A stretch of 64,000 nt of DNA from Streptacidiphilus sp041262165 (GTDB taxonomy: Bacteria; Actinomycetota; Actinomycetes; Streptomycetales; Streptomycetaceae): positions 59,856 through 123,855 of the forward strand of contig NZ_JBGCBY010000026.1 of NCBI RefSeq assembly GCF_041262165.1, given 5' to 3'. The translations under genes and the position numbers were made by a program. Shown piece after piece: positions 1 through 9,140 of this stretch. The first letter of the stretch is position 1. Every line of letters begins with the position of its first letter. The notes below the pieces were generated by a model that made no database searches, was not told where the DNA came from, and was given only the letters and a program-made list of their open reading frames with translations.

Positions 1-24
1 TGACGTTGCCCCGAGGGCGCAGCG

Positions 25-1158
25 CTACCGCACGGTGCCGGCCTGCGCGGTGCCACTCGCGGTGGCGACGGTGGCCGGGTTCGCCTGCTGCAGCCTGAGC
101 ACGGACTCGGGGACCGCCTGGTCGCGCTTCAGCGCCGTCCACAGGTCGGTGGCCTGCGGGTCCAGCGCGACCAGGCGGTTGGGGTCGCTGGGCGCGGTGG
201 CCGTCGGCATGGTCACCGCGGTGACGTCCTTGGCCCCGATGCCCTTCAAGCTCTGCGCGAAGGAGATCAGCGAGGTGACCGAGCCCAGGTCGCTGTCCGT
301 GGTGAGCGCGCTGGTGGCGGTGTCGGCGATGTCGTACAGCTTGCCGGGGCTGGTCAGCAGGTCGACGCTGTCGGCCTGCTGCAGGATCGACTTGATCATC
401 TGCTGCTGCAGCTGTATCCGCCCGAGGTCGCTGCCGTCACCCACGCCGTGCCTGGTACGGACGAAGGCGAGGGCCTGGGTGCCGTTCAGATGCGTCGTCC
501 CGGCTTTGAGGTGCAGGCCGCTGTCGGTGTCGTTTATGTCGACGGTGGTCGTGACGGTGACGCCGCCGAGGGCGTCGATCAGCTTGGCGAACCCGGCGAA
601 GTCGAGCTCGATGAAGTGGTTCATCCGCATGCCGGTCATCGACTCCACGGTTTTCACCGCGCAGGCCGGACCGCCCACCTCGTATGCCGTGTTGAACATG
701 ACGCCGTCGGCGGGCGGGAGCGTGCGGCCCCTGCCGGTGCCCGTCGTGGAGGTGCAGGAGGGCCTGCTGACCAGGGTGTCGCGGGGAAGGCTCACCACGT
801 CGGCGTGGTCGTGCCGCTGGTTCACGTGGACGACCATCGCCGTGTCGGAGCGGGCCGTGCCGTCGGCGGTTCCGCCGGCCAGCTTGCCGTTGTCCCCCGA
901 GCGCGAGTCCGAGCCCAGCACCAGGATGTTCATCACCCCGCTGCCGGACGCCGCCGGGCGGTCGCTGCCCAGGCTGGCGTTGATGTCGACCGACTTGATG
1001 TTGTGGTTCAACTTCCAGAACAGGTAGCCGCCGCCCGCCCCGAGCAGCGCTACGACCACGGCCGTCGACCAGGCCGCGATGGCCAGGAGGCGCCGACGAC
1101 GGCTGCGCGGCCGCCGTTCGTCGCCCTGCTCTCGCTGCTCGTTCGACTCGTCCGTCAT
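25..1158 (-). CDS. LytR-CpsA-Psr (LCP) family cell-wall ligase
   Basis: Protein of 377 residues. A charged, Arg-rich cytoplasmic N-terminus leads into one membrane segment (about residues 20-45, containing AWSTAVVVALLG), then an extracytoplasmic LCP domain beginning at MNILVLGSDSRSG. It continues with the family's SDTAMVVHV and VSLPRDT blocks and a later RTRHGVGDGSDLGRIQLQQQ block. LCP proteins transfer undecaprenyl-phosphate-linked glycopolymers to peptidoglycan on the outer face of the membrane. The reading frame is open far upstream into rho, but the ATG at 1158 starts the recognisable protein; an AGCGAAGGA stretch lies about 15 nt upstream, a rather long spacing. It lies downstream of rho on the same strand, separated by a strong hairpin, so it is probably transcribed on its own. 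Its precise glycopolymer substrate cannot be told. Confidence 0.9.
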   Translation of the reverse strand: MTDESNEQREQGDERRPRSRRRRLLAIAAWSTAVVVALLGAGGGYLFWKLNHNIKSVDINASLGSDRPAASGSGVMNILVLGSDSRSGDNGKLAGGTADGTARSDTAMVVHVNQRHDHADVVSLPRDTLVSRPSCTSTTGTGRGRTLPPADGVMFNTAYEVGGPACAVKTVESMTGMRMNHFIELDFAGFAKLIDALGGVTVTTTVDINDTDSGLHLKAGTTHLNGTQALAFVRTRHGVGDGSDLGRIQLQQQMIKSILQQADSVDLLTSPGKLYDIADTATSALTTDSDLGSVTSLISFAQSLKGIGAKDVTAVTMPTATAPSDPNRLVALDPQATDLWTALKRDQAVPESVLRLQQANPATVATASGTAQAGTVR

Positions 1159-1263
1159 GGCGGGTGAGACCGTCCTTCGCTGCTCCGGTGCGTATGCCTG
1201 GTGTAGAAATGTGGCTTTGGTCCGGATTGGGGGGACTTCATTGAGCGTACGCGACGGACGGGA

Positions 1264-1305
1264 AACGCCGCCGCCCCGGGCTGGAGGGCCCGGGGCGGCG
1301 GCGTT
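1264..1305 (-). terminator. Intrinsic-type hairpin terminator after rho
   Basis: Perfect 18-bp inverted repeat: AACGCCGCCGCCCCGGGC at 1264-1281 and its complement at 1288-1305, with a 6-nt loop. It lies 18 bp beyond the rho stop codon and has no U-tract, as is usual in Streptomyces. Confidence 0.85.
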
Positions 1306-1322
1306 GCGGAGAGGCGTCGGGG

Positions 1323-3536
1323 TCAGTCCTGGCCCGGCGTCGTCTTCGCGATCTGCATGAGGAACTCGGCGTTGCTCTTGGTCTGCTTCATCTTGTCCAG
1401 CAGCAGCTCGATGGCCTGCTGCGAGTCCAGCGCATGTAGCACCCGGCGGAGCTTCCAGGTGATCGCCAGCTCCTCGGAGCCGAGCAGGATCTCCTCCTTG
1501 CGGGTGCTGGACGCGTCCACGTCCACCGCCGGGAAGATGCGCTTGTCCGCGAGCTTGCGGTCGAGCTTGAGCTCCATGTTGCCGGTGCCCTTGAACTCCT
1601 CGAAGATCACGTCGTCCATCCGCGAGCCGGTGTCGACCAGCGCGGTGGCGATGATGGTCAGCGAGCCGCCGTTCTCGATGTTGCGCGCCGCGCCGAAGAA
1701 CTTCTTCGGCGGGTAGAGCGCGGTCGAGTCGACACCACCGGACAGGATGCGTCCGGAGGTCGGGGCCGCGAGGTTGTAGGCGCGGCCCAGACGGGTGATC
1801 GAGTCCAGCAGCACGACCACGTCGTGACCCAGCTCCACCAGGCGCTTGGCACGCTCGATGGCGAGCTCGGCGACGGTGGTGTGGTCCTCGGCGGGGCGGT
1901 CGAAGGTCGAGGAGATGACCTCGCCCTTGACCGAGCGCTGCATGTCGGTGACCTCTTCCGGACGCTCGTCGACCAGGACGACCATCAGGTGGCACTCGGG
2001 GTTGTTGTGGGTGATCGCGTTGGCGATCGCCTGCATGATCATCGTCTTGCCGGTCTTCGGCTGGGCGACGATCAGACCACGCTGGCCCTTGCCGATCGGC
2101 GCGACCAGGTCGATGATCCGGGTCGTCAGCACGCCCGGGTCGGTCTCCAGGCGCAGCCGGTCCTGCGGGTACAGCGGGGTGAGCTTGTTGAACTCGGGAC
2201 GGTTGCGGCCGTTGTCGGGCTCGCTGCCGTTGACCGAGTCCAGACGGACCAGCGCGTTGAACTTCTCGCGGCGCTCGCCGTCCTTGGGCTGGCGCACCGC
2301 GCCGGTGATCGCGTCACCCTTGCGCAGGCCGTTCTTGCGGACCTGGGCCAGGGACACGTACACGTCGTTGGGACCGGACAGGTAGCCCGAGGTCCGCACG
2401 AAGGCGTAGTTGTCCAGGATGTCCAGGATGCCGGCGACGGGGATGAGCACGTCATCGTCGTTGACCTGCGGCTCGGCCGGGCCCTCGAAGCCGTCGCGGC
2501 GGTTGCGGCGGTTGCGGTCGCGGTAGCGGCCACGGCGGCGGCCGCCACCGAACTCGTCGTCGTCCGGGAAGCCGCCCTGGGGCGCGCCCTGGCCGCCCTG
2601 ACCCTGGCTCTGGCTCTGGCCGCCCTGACCACCCTGGCCGCCGTTCTGCTGACGGCCCTGGTTGCCCTGGCCGCCGCCGTCCTGGCCCTGGTTGCCGCGG
2701 TCGCGCCGGTTGCGGCGCTCGCTGCGGTCGTTGCCACCGCGGTCGCTGCGGTCACCGGCACGCTCGGTGCGGTCACCGACCCGGTCGGTCGCGCGGTCGC
2801 GACGGTTCTCGCCGCGGTCGCCGCCCTCGGTCTCGATGGTGCCGACGGTGCCGTCCTGGGTGCGCTCACGGCGCTCGCGACGGTCCCGGCGGCCCTCGCG
2901 GGACTCCGCGCCGTCGGAACGGCCCTGGTCCTGCGCGGGGCGGTCCTGGGCCGGGCGGTCCTGCGCGGGGCGCTCACGGACCTCGGTGGCGGTCGCGGTC
3001 GACGCCGCGGCGGGCTCGACGGCGACCGGCGCGTCCTGCTGGGTGCCCTCAGCGGCCCCTGTGAGCGAGGTCACGGGCGCGGTGGCCCGGCGGGCGCGGC
3101 GGGGCGCACGCTCGGCGGCAGGCGCGTCACCGGCGGTCTGCACCGGGATGTCGATCTGCTGCTGCTCGGCGGCACGCGAGCGGGCGGTACGGCGCGCGGG
3201 AGCGGCGACGGCCGCGTCCTGTGCCTCGACGGCGGGCTCGGCGAGAGCCGTGCTCGCCTTGGCGGTACGGGTCGCACGCTTCGCGGCCGGCGCATCGGCA
3301 GCGGCGAGCAGCGGGTCTCCGCCGCTCTTCGCCTTGATGGCGTCGATCAGGTCGCTCTTGCGCATCCGGCCGGTGCCGCTGATGCCAAGGCCGGTGGCGA
3401 GCTGCTGGAGCTCTGCGAGCACCATGGCGTTGAGCCCGGTGCCCGTGGTCCGACGGCGCTTCGGCGCAGGGGCCGTGGTTGCGTCTGACGCGTCAGCGTC
3501 CGGGCGCGCGCCCATCAGATCGGTGGTGTCGCTCAC
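1323..3536 (-). CDS. rho: Transcription termination factor Rho
   Basis: Protein of 737 residues, much longer than the roughly 420 of E. coli Rho. Order of domains: Rho_N helical domain (ISGTGRMRKSDLIDAIKAK), a long low-complexity insert rich in Arg, Gly, Asp, Asn and Gln (about residues 130-370), the cold-shock-like RNA-binding domain (GILDILDNYAFVRTSGYLSG) and the RecA-type ATPase. The ATPase shows Walker A AQPKTGKT and Walker B VVLLDSITRLGRAYN. Rho is the ring helicase that releases untranslated transcripts. The GTG at 3536 is chosen because GGAAGG lies 7 nt upstream; an in-frame ATG further upstream lacks support. It follows hom-thrC-thrB on the same strand but has a 520-bp leader of its own. 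Long RNA-binding inserts of this kind are known in actinobacterial Rho. Confidence 0.97.
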   Translation of the reverse strand: MSDTTDLMGARPDADASDATTAPAPKRRRTTGTGLNAMVLAELQQLATGLGISGTGRMRKSDLIDAIKAKSGGDPLLAAADAPAAKRATRTAKASTALAEPAVEAQDAAVAAPARRTARSRAAEQQQIDIPVQTAGDAPAAERAPRRARRATAPVTSLTGAAEGTQQDAPVAVEPAAASTATATEVRERPAQDRPAQDRPAQDQGRSDGAESREGRRDRRERRERTQDGTVGTIETEGGDRGENRRDRATDRVGDRTERAGDRSDRGGNDRSERRNRRDRGNQGQDGGGQGNQGRQQNGGQGGQGGQSQSQGQGGQGAPQGGFPDDDEFGGGRRRGRYRDRNRRNRRDGFEGPAEPQVNDDDVLIPVAGILDILDNYAFVRTSGYLSGPNDVYVSLAQVRKNGLRKGDAITGAVRQPKDGERREKFNALVRLDSVNGSEPDNGRNRPEFNKLTPLYPQDRLRLETDPGVLTTRIIDLVAPIGKGQRGLIVAQPKTGKTMIMQAIANAITHNNPECHLMVVLVDERPEEVTDMQRSVKGEVISSTFDRPAEDHTTVAELAIERAKRLVELGHDVVVLLDSITRLGRAYNLAAPTSGRILSGGVDSTALYPPKKFFGAARNIENGGSLTIIATALVDTGSRMDDVIFEEFKGTGNMELKLDRKLADKRIFPAVDVDASSTRKEEILLGSEELAITWKLRRVLHALDSQQAIELLLDKMKQTKSNAEFLMQIAKTTPGQD

Positions 3537-4058
3537 GAAGGGTCCTTCCCTGGAGCGGACGTCGGCCTGTCTGGCTCGGCGACCGGTTGTGCTGTCCGTC
3601 CCTGCGCTCGTTTTCGCAGGTACGGGGCGGTGGTCCGCCGGATGGCGGTCATACGAAAGTGCGGTGTCCTGTGTGCTGACGCACACCGCTTCCCGGGCCC
3701 CCGTCGCGTGTCATGGTTTCCCCTCCCCAAACTGCAGTCTCAGCACGGCTGCTTGGTTTCTGCAGGCCATGTGCGTCACATGCGGGACTGAGGCACCGAC
3801 ACGGCTTCGGGATGCGGTCACACTTGCGCAGGCAGGCTGCGTACGCGCTGTGGCGGGCTCCCGGAGAATTGCTGTCCCGGAACGGGCACTCCGCGGAACG
3901 GAGGGGACCAGGAACGGGACGCGGCGCACCGGGCCCCGTAGGGCGCCTGGTGCAGACATGAGATTAACACTACTGGACCCAACAAACATTCCCCCACTGT
4001 GTGTCTGTCAATCGTGTCCCCGATCTCACCCTTCGATACACCCGGTTCCGGTCCCCGC
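3537..4058 (-). promoter_or_regulatory. Rho leader region, 522 bp without a gene
   Basis: No convincing coding sequence on either strand. Read on the minus strand it contains TTGACA at about 4005-4010, then an AT-rich patch (GTTTGTTGGG, GTGTTAATCT) around 3960-3990, the only low-GC stretch here, so a rho promoter is likely near 3960-4010. No -10 hexamer with ideal spacing is seen. The long leader would suit the autogenous attenuation known for rho in other bacteria; that part is inference. Confidence 0.4.
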
Positions 4059-4979
4059 TCAACCCGAGAGCGGCAGTACCGAGGCGCCTTCGAGGTCGAG
4101 TTCCAGACGGTGGGCAGCCCACGCGGGGTCCGCCTCGGCGAGCACCTTCTCCGCCGTTCCCTCGTCCGTGAGGGCGAGGACGGTCGGTCCGGCGCCGGAG
4201 ATGACGGCGGCGACCCCCTGCGCCCGCAGCACCGCGACCAGAGCCGCGCTCTCGGGCATCGCCGGGGTCCGGTAGTCCTGGTGGAGTCGGTCCTCGGTGG
4301 CCGGGAGCAGCAGCTCGGGACGGCGGGTGAGGGCCTCCACCAGCAGCGCCGCCCGGCCGACGTTCGCCGCCGCGTCCGCGTGCGGGACCGTCGCCGGTAG
4401 CAGGCCGCGGGCGACCTCGGTGAGCACCGGGTTCGCCGGGATGAAGACCACAGGGACCGTTTCCTGGGAGGGCGCGAGGGTGACGGCGTGGGCCTCGTGG
4501 CCCTCGTCCGTCCACGCGATCGTGAAGCCGCCGAGGATGCAGGCGGCCACGTTGTCGGGGTGGCCCTCGATCTCCGAGGCCAGCGCCAGTACGGCCGCCT
4601 GGTCCATGAGTTCGGCGCCGCCGACGGTCACCGCGCGGGCTGCGACGATCCCTGCGACGATCGCGGCCGAGGAGGAGCCCAGTCCGCGGCCGTGCGGTAT
4701 CCGGTTGGCGCAGACGACCTCCAGGCCGCGCGGCTGCCCGCCGAGGCGGTCGAAGGCGGCGCGCATGGCGCGAACGACGAGGTGGCGCTCGTCGCGGGCC
4801 AGGGTCTCGGCCCCCTCCCCCGCGATGTCGACGTGCAGCCCGGACTCGGCGACCCGGACGACGACGTCGTCGTACAGACCCAGCGCGAGGCCGAAGGCGT
4901 CGAAGCCGGGGCCCAGGTTGGCACTGGTCGCGGGGACGCGGACGCGGGTCGCGGCGGCACGGAAGGCGGGGGCGGGCAT
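4059..4979 (-). CDS. thrB: Homoserine kinase (ThrB)
   Basis: Protein of 306 residues of the GHMP kinase superfamily. It phosphorylates the hydroxyl of homoserine with ATP, the penultimate step of threonine synthesis. The N-terminal GHMP strand is seen as RVPATSANLGPGFDAFG; the ATP-binding loop is HGRGLGSSSAAIVAG near residue 100, and the C-terminal glycine-rich motif is VISGAGPTVLAL. The ATG at 4979 is preceded by CCAGGAG at about 10 nt. The open frame runs further upstream but the extra residues are not family-like. It lies 135 bp after thrC and is probably the last gene of the hom-thrC-thrB operon. Confidence 0.95.
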   Translation of the reverse strand: MPAPAFRAAATRVRVPATSANLGPGFDAFGLALGLYDDVVVRVAESGLHVDIAGEGAETLARDERHLVVRAMRAAFDRLGGQPRGLEVVCANRIPHGRGLGSSSAAIVAGIVAARAVTVGGAELMDQAAVLALASEIEGHPDNVAACILGGFTIAWTDEGHEAHAVTLAPSQETVPVVFIPANPVLTEVARGLLPATVPHADAAANVGRAALLVEALTRRPELLLPATEDRLHQDYRTPAMPESAALVAVLRAQGVAAVISGAGPTVLALTDEGTAEKVLAEADPAWAAHRLELDLEGASVLPLSG

Positions 4980-5114
4980 GTCGCTGTCGCTCCTGGAGTG
5001 TTCTCGCCTACGGCGGGGGTCTTCAGCGTATCGAAGATGGGTTCTGGCGCGGTACACCCGCGCACGGCCCCGCCGGGGGCGAGCTGTCAGATGAGGCTGG
5101 TCCGACCGGATCCG

Positions 5115-6203
5115 TCAGACGAGGCCGAGCCGCTCGGCCGCGGCCGCGGCGTCGATCGGGATGGTGGTGGGCTGGGGAGCGCCGGCCACGGCCCAGTCGG
5201 GGTCCTTGAGGCCGTTGCCGGTCACCGTGCAGACGATCCGCTGGCCCGGATCGACCAGACCCTGGTCGACGGCCTGCAGCAGACCGGCGACGCTGGCGGC
5301 GGAGGCCGGCTCGACGAACACACCCTCGCGAGCGGCCAGCAGGCGGTACGCGGACAGGATCTGACGGTCGGTGACCTTGTCGATCAGGCCGCCGGACTCG
5401 TCCCGGGCCGCGATCGCGAAGTCCCAGGAGGCGGGGTTGCCGATGCGGATCGCGGTGGCGATCGTCTGCGGCTTGAGGACGGGCGCACCATCCACGATGG
5501 GAGCGGAACCTGAGGCCTGGAAGCCCCACATTCGAGGGGTCCGCGTGGCCAACCCGTCCTTGGCGTACTCCCGGTACCCCTTCCAGTACGCGGTGATGTT
5601 GCCCGCGTTGCCCACCGGCAGGACGTGGATGTCGGGCGCGTCCCCGAGCATGTCGACGATCTCGAAGGCCGCGGTCTTCTGGCCCTCGATGCGGACCGGG
5701 TTCACCGAGTTGACGAGGGCGACCGGGTACTTCGCGGAGAGGTCGCGGGCCAGCGTGAGGCAGTCGTCGAAGTTGCCGTCCACCTGCAGGATCTTGGCGC
5801 CGTGGATCAGCGCCTGGCCCATCTTGCCGAGCGCGATCTTGCCCTGCGGCACCAGCACCGCGCAGACCATCCCGGCGCGGACCGCGTACGCGGCGGCGGA
5901 GGCGGAGGTGTTCCCGGTGGAGGCGCAGATGACGGCCTGGGCGCCGTCCTCCTTGGCGCGGGAGATCGCCATGGTCATGCCGCGGTCCTTGAAGGACCCG
6001 GTCGGGTTGGCGCCCTCGACCTTGAGGTAGACCTCGCAGCCGGTGCGCTCGGAGAGGAGCTGGGCGGGGACCAGCGGTGTACCGCCCTCCAGCAGGGTGA
6101 CCACGGGGGTGGAGGCGGTCACCGGGAGCCGGTCGCGGTATTCCTCGATCAGGCCGCGCCACTGGTGGGTGTGGGCGCCCCGGGTCTCAATGGTCGTGCT
6201 CAT
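5115..6203 (-). CDS. thrC: Threonine synthase (ThrC)
   Basis: Protein of 362 residues, a fold-type II pyridoxal-phosphate enzyme converting O-phosphohomoserine to threonine. The PLP lysine is in NPTGSFKDRGM (about residue 70); the phosphate-cradling glycine loop is PVGNAGNITAYWKGY; ICASTGNTSASAAAYA is also typical. Two starts compete. The ATG at 6212 overlaps the hom stop (ATGA) but sits directly against the purine run GAAGGGG. The ATG at 6203 places that run about 10 nt upstream and is preferred. Either way it is translationally coupled to hom. Length matches short actinobacterial threonine synthases. Confidence 0.95.
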   Translation of the reverse strand: MSTTIETRGAHTHQWRGLIEEYRDRLPVTASTPVVTLLEGGTPLVPAQLLSERTGCEVYLKVEGANPTGSFKDRGMTMAISRAKEDGAQAVICASTGNTSASAAAYAVRAGMVCAVLVPQGKIALGKMGQALIHGAKILQVDGNFDDCLTLARDLSAKYPVALVNSVNPVRIEGQKTAAFEIVDMLGDAPDIHVLPVGNAGNITAYWKGYREYAKDGLATRTPRMWGFQASGSAPIVDGAPVLKPQTIATAIRIGNPASWDFAIAARDESGGLIDKVTDRQILSAYRLLAAREGVFVEPASAASVAGLLQAVDQGLVDPGQRIVCTVTGNGLKDPDWAVAGAPQPTTIPIDAAAAAERLGLV

Positions 6204-6208
6204 TGTGG

Positions 6209-7492
6209 TCATTCCCCTTCGACACGCATGATGCTGGCCACATCGCGGACGTTGTCCAGGCTGCGCAGTTCGGCGACCGTAGCGGACAGTGCGGCGTCGG
6301 TGGCGCGGTGAGTCACTACGACGAGTGAGGCGTCGCCCTCCCGGCCCTGCTGGCGGACGGTGTCGATGGACACGCCGTGCTCGGCGAAGACGGTGGCGAC
6401 CTGGGCGAGGACGCCTGCTTTGTCGGCGACGTCGAGGCTGACGTGGTAGCGGGTGACCACGTCGTCCATGGGGCTCACGGTGAGCTGAGCGTACGCCGAC
6501 TCGCCCGGTCCCGTGGAACCGGCCAGCTTGTTGCGGCAGACGGCGACCAGGTCGCCGAGGACGGCGCTGGCAGTGGGCGAGCCCCCGGCGCCGGGGCCGT
6601 AGAACATCAGCTGCCCGGCGGCGTCGGCCTCCACGAAGACGGCGTTGTAGGCGCCGCGCACCGAGGCCAGGGGGTGGGTGAGCGGGATCATCGCCGGGTG
6701 GACCCGGGCCGTGACGGAGCGGCCGTCGGCGCTGCGCTCGCAGATGGCCAGGAGCTTGACGACGCAGCCCATGGCCTTGGCGCTGGCGATGTCGGCCGCG
6801 GTGACCTCGGTGATGCCCTCGCGGAACACGTCGGCGGCGGTGACCCGGGTGTGGAAGGCGATCCCGGCGAGGATGGCCGCCTTGGCGGCGGCGTCGAAGC
6901 CCTCCACGTCGGCGGTCGGGTCCGCCTCGGCGTAGCCGAGCGCGGTGGCCTCCTCCAGCGCCTCGGAGTAGCCCGCGCCGGTCGAGTCCATCTTGTCGAG
7001 GATGAAGTTGGTCGTGCCGTTGACGATGCCGAGGACCCGGTTCACCTTGTCGCCGGCCAGTGACTCGCGCAGCGGGCGGACCAGCGGGATGGCGGCGGCG
7101 ACGGCTGCCTCGTAGTAGAGGTCGACACCAGCCTTCAGGGCCGCGCCGTGCAGGGCCGCGCCGTCGGCGGCGAGCAGCGCCTTGTTGGCGCTGACCACGG
7201 AGGCGCCGTGGTCGAAGGCGGTGAGGATGAGGCTGCGGGCCGGCTCGATGCCGCCGATGACCTCGATCACGACGTCGATGTCGTCGCGTTTGACCAGCTC
7301 GGTCGCGTCGGTGGTGAGCAGCTGCTCCGGGATCCCCGGCCGCGGACGGTTGGCGCGCCGCACGGCGACCCCGGCGAGCTCCACCGGGGCGCCGATGCGC
7401 GCGGCGAGGTCGGCAGCGTGCGTCGTCATGATGCGGGCCACTTCGGTGCCTACTACTCCACAACCGAGGAGCGCTACCTTCAGTGTGCGCAT
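6209..7492 (-). CDS. hom: Homoserine dehydrogenase
   Basis: Protein of 427 residues that reduces aspartate semialdehyde to homoserine with NAD(P)H. The Rossmann glycine motif is LKVALLGCGVVGTEV at the N-terminus. The catalytic region shows NGTTNFILDKM and AEADPTADVEGFDAAAK. A C-terminal ACT domain (about residues 345-427, containing GVLAQVATVFAEHGVSIDTV) suggests feedback control, typically by threonine in this family. The ATG at 7492 has GTGGAG 8 nt upstream. The frame stays open upstream through a repeated pyrimidine-rich tract, but that extension is not protein-like. First gene of the threonine operon, downstream of lysA. Confidence 0.96.
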   Translation of the reverse strand: MRTLKVALLGCGVVGTEVARIMTTHAADLAARIGAPVELAGVAVRRANRPRPGIPEQLLTTDATELVKRDDIDVVIEVIGGIEPARSLILTAFDHGASVVSANKALLAADGAALHGAALKAGVDLYYEAAVAAAIPLVRPLRESLAGDKVNRVLGIVNGTTNFILDKMDSTGAGYSEALEEATALGYAEADPTADVEGFDAAAKAAILAGIAFHTRVTAADVFREGITEVTAADIASAKAMGCVVKLLAICERSADGRSVTARVHPAMIPLTHPLASVRGAYNAVFVEADAAGQLMFYGPGAGGSPTASAVLGDLVAVCRNKLAGSTGPGESAYAQLTVSPMDDVVTRYHVSLDVADKAGVLAQVATVFAEHGVSIDTVRQQGREGDASLVVVTHRATDAALSATVAELRSLDNVRDVASIMRVEGE

Positions 7493-7533
7493 CGTCCGAC
7501 TCCACTCTGCTGTCAGCTTGGGATGTGTGCTGC

Positions 7534-7595
7534 GTTCTTCTGCACTGCGTGGTTCTTCCGCACTGCACTGTTCTGCACTGTTCTTCTGCACCGCG
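7534..7595. repeat. Short imperfect direct repeats between lysA and hom
   Basis: Four copies of a GTTCTTCTGCACTGCG-like unit begin at about 7534, 7552, 7570 (shortened) and 7580. They lie 40-100 bp upstream of the hom start, so they would fall in its promoter or leader. Confidence 0.6.
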
Positions 7596-7675
7596 GTTCT
7601 CGTGCTCTGCCTCCCAGTCTCAGGGACGCGGCGGATAAATCTTCACCTGTTCCAGAGTTTGAGATCGGTATTTCG

Positions 7676-9067
7676 TCAGCCGATATCGAGACGCAGGAGA
7701 TCCTCCTCCGTCTCGCGCCGGACGATCACCCGTGCCTCGCCGCCGGACACCGCCACCACCGGGGGCTTCAGAGCGTGGTTGTAGTTGCTCGCCATGGAGC
7801 GGCAGTACGCGCCGGTGGCCGGGACTGCGATCAGATCGCCCGGGGCCAGGTCGGCCGGCAGGAACGCGTCGCGGACCACGATGTCGCCGGACTCGCAGTG
7901 CTTGCCGACCACCCGCGACAGCATCGGCTCGGCGGTGGACGTGCGGGAAACCAGGGCCACGGAGTAGTCGGCGTCGTAGAGGGCGGTGCGGATGTTGTCC
8001 GACATGCCGCCGTCGACGCTGACGTAGGTGCGCAGCCCTTCGAGGTGCTTGACCGTGCCGACCTCGTAGAGGGTGAAGGCGGTGGGACCGACGATCGCCC
8101 GGCCGGGTTCGACGGACAGCCGGGGGGTGCGCAGTCCCGCCGCCTCGCACTCGCGGCGGACGATGCCGGCGAGCGCCCTGGCGATCTCGGCCGGCTCGGC
8201 GGGGTCGTCCTCGCTGGTGTAGGCGATGCCGAGGCCGCCGCCGAGGTCGATCTCGGGCAGCTCGACGCCGTGCTCGGCCTTGATCTCGGCGAGCAGGCCG
8301 ACCACGCGGCGGGCGGCGACCTCGAACCCGGCGGTGTCGAAGATCTGCGAGCCGATGTGCGAGTGGATGCCGACCAGTTCCAGGCCGTCGAGCATCAGCG
8401 CGCGGCGCACCGCCTCGGCGGCGTGGCCGCCGGAGAGCGAGAGCCCGAACTTCTGGTCCTCGTGCGCGGTGGCGATGAACTCGTGGGTGTGGGCCTCGAC
8501 GCCGACGGTGACCCGGATCAGGATCTTCTGCCGGACGCCCTGGTCCTGGGCGATCCAGGAGAGCCGGGCCAGTTCCTCGTACGAGTCCACCACGATGTGG
8601 CCGACGCCGGACTTCACCGCGTACTCGAGCTCGCCCTTGGACTTGTTGTTGCCGTGGAAGGCGATGCGCTGCGCCGGCATCCCGGCCGAGAGCGCGACAG
8701 TGAGCTCGCCACCACTGCACACGTCGACGTTGAGGTCCTCCTCGTGCAGCCAGCGGACGACGGCGCGGGACAGGAACGCCTTGCCCGCGTAGTAGACGTC
8801 GGCCTCGGCGCCGAAGGCGTCGCGCCAGGCGCGGCAGCGGGCGCGGAAGTCCTGCTCGTCGAGGAAGTAAGCGGGGGTGCCGAAGTCCTCGGCGAGGGTC
8901 TGCACGTCGATGCCGCCGACCGTGACCGTTCCGCGGCTGTCGCGGGTGACCGTCCGGGACCAGACCTTGGGGTCGAGAGCGTTCAGGTCGGCGGGAGGGG
9001 CGGTGAAGTGACCCTCCGGCATGACGTCCCCGTGGCGCGGGCCTGCGGGGTGGGCGGAGCGGCTCAT
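7676..9067 (-). CDS. lysA: Diaminopimelate decarboxylase (LysA)
   Basis: Protein of 463 residues, fold-type III PLP enzyme that decarboxylates meso-diaminopimelate to L-lysine. The PLP lysine is in VYYAGKAFLSR (about residue 94); other family blocks are the glycine loop DLGGGLGIAY, the SVEPGRAIV phosphate-binding block and the C-terminal CESGDIVVRD, whose Cys contributes to the active site of the partner subunit. The ATG at 9067 has GTGGAG 9 nt upstream. It lies between argS and hom on the same strand, the usual actinomycete order. Spacing to argS is 73 bp and to hom about 180 bp. Confidence 0.96.
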   Translation of the reverse strand: MSRSAHPAGPRHGDVMPEGHFTAPPADLNALDPKVWSRTVTRDSRGTVTVGGIDVQTLAEDFGTPAYFLDEQDFRARCRAWRDAFGAEADVYYAGKAFLSRAVVRWLHEEDLNVDVCSGGELTVALSAGMPAQRIAFHGNNKSKGELEYAVKSGVGHIVVDSYEELARLSWIAQDQGVRQKILIRVTVGVEAHTHEFIATAHEDQKFGLSLSGGHAAEAVRRALMLDGLELVGIHSHIGSQIFDTAGFEVAARRVVGLLAEIKAEHGVELPEIDLGGGLGIAYTSEDDPAEPAEIARALAGIVRRECEAAGLRTPRLSVEPGRAIVGPTAFTLYEVGTVKHLEGLRTYVSVDGGMSDNIRTALYDADYSVALVSRTSTAEPMLSRVVGKHCESGDIVVRDAFLPADLAPGDLIAVPATGAYCRSMASNYNHALKPPVVAVSGGEARVIVRRETEEDLLRLDIG

Positions 9068-9140
9068 GCGGGTGTCTCCACGGTCTCTGTGTGCCGAGGG
9101 GCGCGAGTGTGGTCTCCCACTCTCACGCCCCTCGCGCTGC

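Noticed and set aside
1824..3488. Long Ala/Val/Leu-rich open frame on the plus strand opposite rho
   Set aside because: Complement of the rho coding strand. Its composition is that of antisense GC-rich codons, and rho is unmistakable.
3711..3989. Small open frames between thrB and rho
   Set aside because: Poor codon bias, no ribosome sites and no recognisable product; treated as rho leader.
5023..6162. 379-codon frame overlapping thrC
   Set aside because: Out-of-frame shadow of thrC with Arg/Gly/Pro-dominated composition.
5115..7568. A single 817-codon frame joining hom antisense-like sequence to thrC
   Set aside because: The first part is an out-of-frame reading of hom; thrC proper begins at 6203.
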